From Lactarius indigo (lineage: Eukaryota; Basidiomycota; Agaricomycetes; Russulales; Russulaceae): 64,000 nt of DNA. The position numbers were made by a program, and so were the translations under genes. The notes beneath the pieces are model-generated. The model saw only the letters and a list, made by a program, of their open reading frames with translations. It searched no databases and had not been told where the DNA came from. The stretch spans positions 248,001 to 312,000 of the forward strand of contig JAFKAC010000048.1 of assembly GCA_025766275.1 (NCBI GenBank), given 5' to 3'. Positions 57,701-64,000 of the stretch are shown here, one piece after another; position 1 is the stretch's first letter; each line of letters starts with the position of its first letter.

Positions 57701-59183
57701 TGTTTGTTATCTTGGTCATCAGGGGTTAGGGCAGGATGACGAGATAAGGCGTCGGCATGGAGGGTAGGTCCCGGAACGTGTTTGAGTACAACATTGTAGT
57801 CAGCGAGAATGTTGACGAGTCGGGCGACGCGACGACTGATGTTCTGGGGAGCCCGATAGTGGAGCAGGTTCTGGTGATCGATGAGAACCGTGATAGGATG
57901 TTGTGCGGCTACCAGGATGTGGCGCCAGTGCTCAAGTCCGCGAATAAGGGCGAGTAGTTCGCGATCATACACATCGTAGTTACGTTCGGCAGGAATTTAA
58001 GGATTGCGAGAAGTAGCCCACAACCTGCGGTTTTCCGGCGTTCGTCGAGTTGAGAAAGGATGGCGCCGATGGCATATAGCGATGCGTCGGTCTGTAACTG
58101 AAAGGGTGAGGAGAGGTCGGGTTGGCGGAGAGCCGGTCGCAAGCAGGCGATTGTGAGGAGAGTGTCCAATGCTTCAGTACACGCAGGAGTCCACACGAAA
58201 GGGACATCTTTTCGCAGCAGGTGAGTGAGTGGTCGCGCGAGTTCCGCGTAGCGCGGGATAAATGGGCGTTGGTAACCTAGTACGCCCAGTGTGCTACGTA
58301 GTTGTTTGATTGAGGTGAGCGTACGAGGCCAATCTCGTAGACCAGAGACTTTATCATCGCCCATTTGAATAGTTCGATTGGCGATAGTCATGCCCAGGTA
58401 ATCGATTTCCGTTTGCTCGAACGCGCACTTTGATAGCTTTAAGAAATAGCTATTATCGAGGAGCGTCTGTAGTACTTGTCCGACGATACTGCGATGGCGA
58501 TGTATGTCGGTGACGGTGGCGATGAGGATATCGTCCATGTAGATGAAGAGTTCGGATGGATATTTAAGCAGTAGACTTCGGAAGATGCGGTTCATGGTGC
58601 GGACGAAAGTAGCAGGAGAATTTGTTAACCCGAAGTACATCACCATGGGTTCGAATAATCCGCGTGGTGTCTTGAACGCGGCTTTCCATTGGTCTCCGTC
58701 GCGAATTCTGATATTATTGTAGCCCCAACGTATATCGAACTTGGTGAACAACGTCTTATCGGCCAGCTGATCTAGAAGATTCGAGATGAGCGGTATCGGA
58801 TACCTGTCCTTTAGCGTGATCTGGTTGAGTGGCTTGTAATCTTGTACCAGGCGGAGTTTCCCGTCTTTCTTTTTAAGGAAAAAGAAAGATGACGTGTATG
58901 GTGATTTTGACTCTCTAATGTATCCCTTTTCTAAGTGTTCTTGTAGGAACTCATCTAGGTGCGTCAGTTCTTTGGTGTTGAGGGGATAGATTTTGCATTT
59001 TAACGTTGGGGGAGCATCCGGTAACAAGACTATTGCGTGATCATCTTCCCGGGTCGGCGGGAATCGTTTCGCGGCTTCCTCGGAAAAGACCGTAGCCCAT
59101 GATTTGTAATGTTCGGGCAATGTGTCGTTTTCGTGTAAACTTCTTTCGGCCATTTGTTGTGCGATTGTCTCGATTTTTGTCGT
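54794..59183 (-). pseudogene. pol: E3 Pol, frameshifted and nonsense-bearing
   Basis: RT starts at 59153 in frame with gag (YMDD in FIYMDDILIA; RNase H start LQTDASLYAIG). The frame breaks near 58030 (A4 where the motif needs A3), near 57995 (extra T in AATTCC), near 57605 (FF/AAT junction), at an in-frame TGA near 57403 before the integrase HHCC cysteines, and near 57000 (extra base in the TAxHPR motif). From 56962 the frame is open to 54794: integrase tail, chromodomain near 56422-56254 (EWEVEDLLDYR, LVRWKGFSAAHDSWE), then about 480 residues with SDGERRNAAYLQF, a charged helix LALRLREAEHS, and a CCHC knuckle CTWCDSTDHLTFEC at 55090-55049. As it stands no complete Pol can be made. Confidence 0.85.
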
Positions 59184-60605
59184 TCACACGATGCTCATTA
59201 TGCGTTGTTCTCCTTGTAATTGATTAGTTGACCAATCTATTTCGGGTTTAGTAGCCCTGAACCAGGGATGGCCGAGGATCATGCGAGGTCGACCAAGATG
59301 AGTGACGTATAACATCGTGTCGTATTGTTGTTTTCCCCAACTGATGCACACTCGACAGGCCTCAGTTATACTCCCATGTTCGTTTCGAGTCCCGTCGACG
59401 TTATATACTAGTCGATTAGTGACCGCTGTGGTAGGGGCGTTAAGCGTTCTGACACACTCCTCGTCGATAAAGTTATCCGAGGCCCCGGAGTCGATTAACG
59501 CGGAGATTTTTGTTGTATCGTCGACTAAGATTTCAATGGTGAGCGCGTCGTCCGAACTACTCTGGATAGCGTTAATTTCTGTCGTGTCTTCTTCGTCGTC
59601 CTCATCTAGACTAGCTTCCATCAGCAGCTGAGAGATCATGTCCTTCCGCTGGGTGACCGACAGGCCTAGTATGCCTGTCATCAAGGTTTCCGGGGATGTC
59701 TGTTGTGTGACGGGGTTTGGTGCGGCCACGACAGCGACTTCGTTGACACGTGCTGGAGGTCTTTTATTTGGACAGTCGCGCGACATATGTCCCGTCTTTT
59801 TACAACGAAAACATAAGCCTTCCTTTCGGCACCGGTCCATTTCGGCCAGTTCTTGGGGAGTTCGGACGCGGGGAGTGTACGTTTGTGTTGCGTCTACCTC
59901 CATCGGCACTATCTGATCGTTACGATTCACAGTTTTGGGTGGTCGCGACTGTTGGAGTGGCAATGGTGTCGATTTGCCGATTGTGGCGATGCAGTTCGTG
60001 ATGGTACGATATCGCTGCACTTCTTCACGGGTAGCTTCCTTCCAGTCGTCCATCGTTAGGGGCATCTTTGTACGTTTGAAGCAAGACACCAGGAGTCCCT
60101 TCCTCAGTCCTCGTCGAAACAAGTCGACCGTTCCTTTTGCCGTGAGATCCCAGTCCGCGGCTTCTGCCAGCTGTTCGAACGTGGCAATATAGTCGTCGAT
60201 GTCGTCCCCCTTCATGGTAAGCGCGGTTAGCTTGGCATACGCATTTTGCTGACTGAGCGTATCCGTCCAGGCTTGTTGGAAATCGGTTACAAAGTCGTTC
60301 CATAACGATTCGTTAGTCTCGGCGACGGGGTGGGTGGGGTTGTTGATTTTTGCTTCCAACTTTTTATCTTGGCTCTGGTTCCATTTCTCGACCGCGGGTC
60401 CTCGTATCAATGTGAGTGCCAAAGCGACTCGTTGATACGGGCTAACCATTCGCTCGTTGGTTCGGTTGACACGTCGGAACTGATTGAACTCGTGCAAAAA
60501 TTGCAGGCTTCGCGATCTATTTCCATCGAAGAACGCTGGCGCTGCTCCTTGTAATGGTCCCGATACTGTCGAAGGAGTACCGCTGCTTCCGCTTCCGCTA
60601 GCCAT
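59184..60605 (-). CDS. gag: E3 Gag-protease
   Basis: 473 aa from ATG 60605 to TGA 59186-59184. Gag core near 20-200 (APAFFDGNRSRSLQFLHEF ... WNDFVTDFQQAW), CCHC knuckle CFRCKKTGHMSRDC near 267-280, then an aspartic protease (ALIDSGASDNFIDEECV near 370, ILGHPWF near 450). Protease lies in the gag frame here, unlike E1 and E2. The RT frame follows in the same phase after the single TGA, so the TGA is either a read-through stop or a CGA-to-TGA mutation. Confidence 0.85.
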   Translation of the reverse strand: MASGSGSSGTPSTVSGPLQGAAPAFFDGNRSRSLQFLHEFNQFRRVNRTNERMVSPYQRVALALTLIRGPAVEKWNQSQDKKLEAKINNPTHPVAETNESLWNDFVTDFQQAWTDTLSQQNAYAKLTALTMKGDDIDDYIATFEQLAEAADWDLTAKGTVDLFRRGLRKGLLVSCFKRTKMPLTMDDWKEATREEVQRYRTITNCIATIGKSTPLPLQQSRPPKTVNRNDQIVPMEVDATQTYTPRVRTPQELAEMDRCRKEGLCFRCKKTGHMSRDCPNKRPPARVNEVAVVAAPNPVTQQTSPETLMTGILGLSVTQRKDMISQLLMEASLDEDDEEDTTEINAIQSSSDDALTIEILVDDTTKISALIDSGASDNFIDEECVRTLNAPTTAVTNRLVYNVDGTRNEHGSITEACRVCISWGKQQYDTMLYVTHLGRPRMILGHPWFRATKPEIDWSTNQLQGEQRIMSIV

Positions 60606-60701
60606 TGGTACGCTGGTTGGTGGAGGAGTTGGTGTGATGATTGGTATTGGCGCCGGCTGGGGTGACTTCCTTTTTCCTTTCTGTTTCGCGAGTAGGCGTT
60701 T

Positions 60702-61105
60702 ATGTTCTACCCAGTTGTAGGTTGGTACCGTTCTGAGTGGTCGATCGACGTTTCAAGTCCCCAAGAGTGCGGGACTGTCCACAGCGGGCGTTCGTGTAGG
60801 TATACCACCCGGAGTTTTCGATAAAGACTTCGTACCAGTTATCTTCTTCTTCTGCGTACTCGACGTCGAGGGCGGGGCTAGGATCTCGACGTACAATGTA
60901 TCCACGGCCCTGTATCCAATTTATTCCACTGGTTACGATGTCGTTTAGGTTGTCGACTTCTCGTCTAATGACAAGCCTTTTTACTGTTGGATCGCGGTCC
61001 TCTGTTTCCGGTTCGAAGTAGGCGTAATGCTCGATCGAGTGCCACTGTGACGACGTGCCTTCTTCGGGCGATTCGTGTCGCGTTTCTGTCTGGGAATGCC
61101 TTTAC
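60702..61105 (-). other. E3 AUG-less leader open frame
   Basis: On the minus strand a frame without ATG runs from just after a TAA near 61106 to TAA 60702-60700. It reads protein-like and Trp/Tyr-rich (INWIQGRGYIVRRD, DNWYEVFIENSGWYTYTN). The gag frame overlaps its end, open without ATG from about 60750 (VPTYNWVEHKRLLAKQKGK), so a one-base shift would join the two into a longer Gag N-terminus, as in E1. Confidence 0.45.
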
Positions 61106-61133
61106 GCCTCGTTCAGCGGCAGAGTAGAAGGAG

Positions 61134-61144
61134 GTCTACTCTTA
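61134..61144 (-). promoter_or_regulatory. E3 self-primer binding site
   Basis: Minus strand TAAGAGTAGAC directly abuts the 5' LTR and is the exact reverse complement of GTCTACTCTTA at 61344-61334, 11 of 11 bases. Confidence 0.75.
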
Positions 61145-61574
61145 TGTTACGGTTCCGAGGGACCGTACGGGTTTTCTGCGGAGCTGAGCTCAACGCGCTG
61201 GTAGAGTCGGGACTTGTTCTACAAACAAGTCAAGCTTTCGGGGATTTCTAGGCTCAACTCAAAGAGTATCGCTAGAGAGAGGGGAAGACACGCGGGTTTC
61301 TGAGACAAGGCAAGCTAGGTCGGATTCAAGAACTAAGAGTAGACAAAGTTTGTACTACTCGTTATGCTACGTCTTATACTCGTACATACTGGGGTTTTCG
61401 GGGGCCGTTTTCTATATGACACGTCACCTATCTGATTGCTACGTAGGTGATTCGCAATTCGAGCACCATAAGGCGTGCTTAAGACGATACCAGAGTTCTG
61501 CAAAACTTACGGGGTTGGTACTAGTCGGCCGCGCGTCGCGTGACGTGACGTCACGATGTCACGTGACCGTGACA
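61145..61574 (-). repeat. E3 5' LTR (430 bp)
   Basis: On the minus strand starts TGTCACGG and ends CGTAACA. U3 begins with CACGTG (61560-61565) and the CRE-like palindrome TGACGTCA (61546-61553). TATAAG at 61378-61373 lies about 30 nt before the inferred RNA start GTCTACTCTTA (61344-61334). Confidence 0.93.
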
Positions 61575-64000
61575 ATTTCCGCGCCACCCACGAGGTCACC
61601 AATGGCCGTCCAATTGGTGTGGGGAATATTGCGGGCTCATCGCATTTGAGGAAGGAGCATCCTCATTTGACAGGTATGTACGCCCTCGGTGTCCACGCTC
61701 TTATCTGTACTGCTAATACGTCGAGAAGCCCTCCCCTGTGACTCGGATGGCAACTTTTTGCCACCAGGTGCGCCACCACAACCCCGGGAAAGTGCATCAG
61801 AAGGGGGCTGGGCGCCCTTTGAAAATGGGGTTCAATTCCACTTAGCCGATCTTCTATACCGTCGTGCAGAAGTTTCTGCCACAAATATCGATGACCTTCT
61901 CCGGCTATGGAACGAATCTATGGCTGGCTCTGATACCCCTGCGCCGTTCGAGAGCCACGAACACATGTACAGACTCATCGACTCCTCTGTACATGGCGAC
62001 GTTCCTTGGCAGTGTCTGGTGACGACAATCCCAGAAGACGTCAATGAAACTTCCCCCACCTGGATGCGGACAGCTTACGAAGTGTGGTATCGCGACTCGG
62101 ATGCTGTTGTATCTGCGATGCTCGGGAACCCTGATTTCCAAGGTCAATTTGATCTCTGCCCGTATATTGACGTTAACGCGGATGGGACACGCCGCTGGTG
62201 GAGCAACATAATGTCGGGGAACATCGCTTGGAGGCGTAGTGTAAGTCAATTTATCCATGTCCCCCAGCGAAGTGTATTGACATGTATGGACAAGGACGAC
62301 ATCTTCGCGGCCAACCCAGGGACAAAGGGGGCGATGTATTGCCCTATCATCCTTGGGAGTGACAAGACGACAGTATCAGTAGCAACTGGATATGTCGAGT
62401 ACCATCCCTTGTACATATCAATCAGTAATCCCCACAACACTGTCCGACGCGCGCATCGGAATGCCGTCATTCCGATTGCATTCCTCGCTGTTCCAAAGTG
62501 TATGTCTCCTCAAGTTTTCTTGCCGAGCTATGCCCTCTAACGAACACGATCCTTCGGACGTTTCAGGTGACCGCCGATATGACAAGTCCAAAATTTTCCG
62601 GGTCTTCAAACGACGGTTGTACCATGCGTCTATTTCTGCTGTTCTCGCTTCACTATGGCCAGGGATGACTGCTCCCGTTATCCGCAGATGTCCAGATGGA
62701 CATTTCAGACGGGTCATTTATGACATCATAGCGTTCATTGCCGATTACCCCGAGCAAGTGATGCTCACAGGTATCGTTTCAGGCTGGTGCCCTAAGTAAG
62801 CTCCATATACTTCTGCGTGCGTAACATGACTCAATTACTACACGCTTCCAGATGCACCGCAGTTCCAGGCGACATGGAGGCATATGCCATACGCCGCACA
62901 CCGAGACACACGGAGGTCGTGAGGAACGTTCTCGACTCCGAATCACTCTGGGTTACATACGGGCTTGATAGCAATATCGTGGTATGCCCCTGCATGCAAG
63001 CGCATGACCCTGCTGCCAGTACCACCAGTATACTCACCCTCAACTCATTTGTAGCCATTCGCATTCGATTTTCCACGTGCTGACATCTATGAGATGATGT
63101 CGCCAGATCTGTTGCACCAACTCATCAAGGGGATCTTCAAGGACCACCTAGTTACTTGGGTGTGTAGATACCTGGTAGCGCATCATGGTATAGGCCGAGC
63201 AAATGCTATACTGGATGACATAGATCGACGGTATGTGACCTATACACGCAGCCAATTCACTAATCCAACTGGATAAAAGTATTTCTGTAGTGCCCCCTTT
63301 CCCCGGCCTCCGCAGATTCCCTCATGGCCGGCGTTTCAAGCAGTGGACGGGTGACGATTCCAAGGCCCTCATGAAAGTCTACCTCCCTGCCATTGTTGGT
63401 TACGTTCCAGAGGATGTCCTTTTGTGTCTCACCGCATTCATGGACGCGTGCTACATTGCTCGGCGCCAGTGTATCGATTCGGAGGCTTTGAACGCCTTCA
63501 ATGGTGCTCTGGACAAATTCAGGCAACTTCGTGAGATATTCCGGACTTCGGGTGTCAGGCCTAAGGGATTCTCACTCCCAAGGCAGCACTCAATTTTCCA
63601 TTACCGGCGCATGATTGAAGACTTTGGCGCGCCAGGCGGACTGTGTTCTTCCATCACAGAATCCTGCCATATTACAGCGGTCAAGAAACCGTGGCGCCGA
63701 TCGAATCGATACGAGGCATTGGGCCAAATGCTCCTGATCAATCAGCGGCTTGACAAACTCACTGCCATGCGCAGCTACTTCACTGCGGCTGGCTTGTTAC
63801 CGGGTGGGTGCACTGTTGCGTCTGGCACCTCTCAGGCCGCCCACCCTCCCCATTTTCCACCTGATGGGGATGGCGCCTCTCAAGCCCACCACTCCCCACA
63901 CATTCCGTCTGGTGGGGATAATGAAGATGACGACGGGGGGCCTGTGGAGGATGACATCCTTGGGCACGTTGTAACGTCGCCACGACGTTAGCTCGACTTG

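Larger units (their letters stand above)
54353..61574 (-). mobile_element. E3: full-length Gypsy LTR retrotransposon with damaged pol
   Basis: Two 430-bp LTRs with no visible difference, flanked by ATTTC at 54348-54352 and 61575-61579. Read on the minus strand it has a self-priming site, AUG-free leader, gag-protease, a broken pol with chromodomain and long extension, and a polypurine tract (AGTAGGGGGG, plus strand about 54783-54796). Confidence 0.93.
54284..63991 (+). pseudogene. Plavaka-type DNA transposase gene split by E3
   Basis: Plavaka elements are cut-and-paste transposons common in Agaricomycetes. Without E3, phases agree for 54284-54352 plus 61580-61673, then 61729-62499, 62567-62795, 62852-62981, 63055-63230 and 63280-63991; about 726 aa. 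The start MLPCPHPGC with later HGRTCH forms a zinc-finger-like pattern. Family blocks follow: CDSDGNFLPPGAPP, GDVPWQCL, VWYRDSDAVV, PIILGSDKTTVSVATGY, YHPLYISISNPHNTVRRAHR, WPGMTAPVIRRCPDGHFRRV, DYPEQVML, FKQWTGDDSKALMKVYLPAI, ITESCHITAVKKPWRRSNRY. E3 inserted 69 nt after the ATG, so no full product can be made now. The remaining exons have no stop or shift, so the gene was probably intact when hit. Terminal inverted repeats were not found. Confidence 0.8.

Noticed and set aside
57000..58030. Programmed frameshifting within E3 pol
   Set aside because: Shifts fall inside conserved RNase H and integrase motifs, go in different directions and involve short homopolymers; damage or sequencing error is simpler.

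Overview
This is a nuclear contig from a filamentous basidiomycete, most likely an Agaricomycete. Evidence: many 45-65 nt GT-AG introns, a fungal DASH-complex gene (ask1), basidiomycete-type seven-helix membrane proteins, a Plavaka-type DNA transposase, and chromodomain Gypsy (Ty3-like) retrotransposons. The species cannot be named from sequence alone.

Layout. 1-732 (minus): 5' part of the kinetochore gene ask1, cut by the window edge. About 1.7-3.7 kb (plus): Ser/Thr-rich single-pass membrane protein. 5.1-5.8 kb (minus): small secreted protein built of a Pro/Val/Ser heptapeptide repeat. 7.9-17.5 kb and 18.2-27.8 kb (minus): two tandem paralogous genes, each 8 exons at matching positions, encoding giant proteins of about 3092 and 3093 aa (DUF6606-DUF3638-DUF3645 type), both apparently intact and both carrying SecA/SF2-helicase-like motifs. 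27.8-31.4 kb: no recognisable gene. 31.5-32.7 kb (minus): DUF6534-like membrane protein. 33.3-61.6 kb: a block of three complete LTR retrotransposons, called E1 (plus), E2 (plus) and E3 (minus) here. E2 sits inside a second DUF6534-like gene and E3 inside the first exon of a Plavaka transposase gene that runs to 63,991.

All three retrotransposons have exact 5-bp target-site duplications, equal-length LTRs with few or no differences, and, directly inside the 5' LTR, a 10-11 nt segment complementary to a stretch of the same LTR lying about 30 nt after a TATA box. This is the self-priming arrangement of the Tf1/sushi group. E1 and E2 have intact gag and pol. E3 has at least four single-base shifts and two in-frame TGAs in pol although its two LTRs look identical.

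The most unusual observation is in the 5' leaders. From the inferred transcription start to the first gag ATG, E1 (740 nt) and E3 (739 nt) contain no ATG on the transcript strand, and E2 (about 3.26 kb) contains one, opening a five-codon uORF. Yet these leaders read as protein-like open frames (E1 in frame with gag; E2 several frames in series), and the gaps between E2 leader frames hold perfect hairpins that share a GAGT tetraloop. This suggests selection against AUG over an exceptionally long leader, non-AUG translation, RNA packaging signals, or a combination. E1 and E3 also share an approximately 400-480 aa extension after the chromodomain with a conserved block; in E3 it ends near a second CCHC zinc knuckle.
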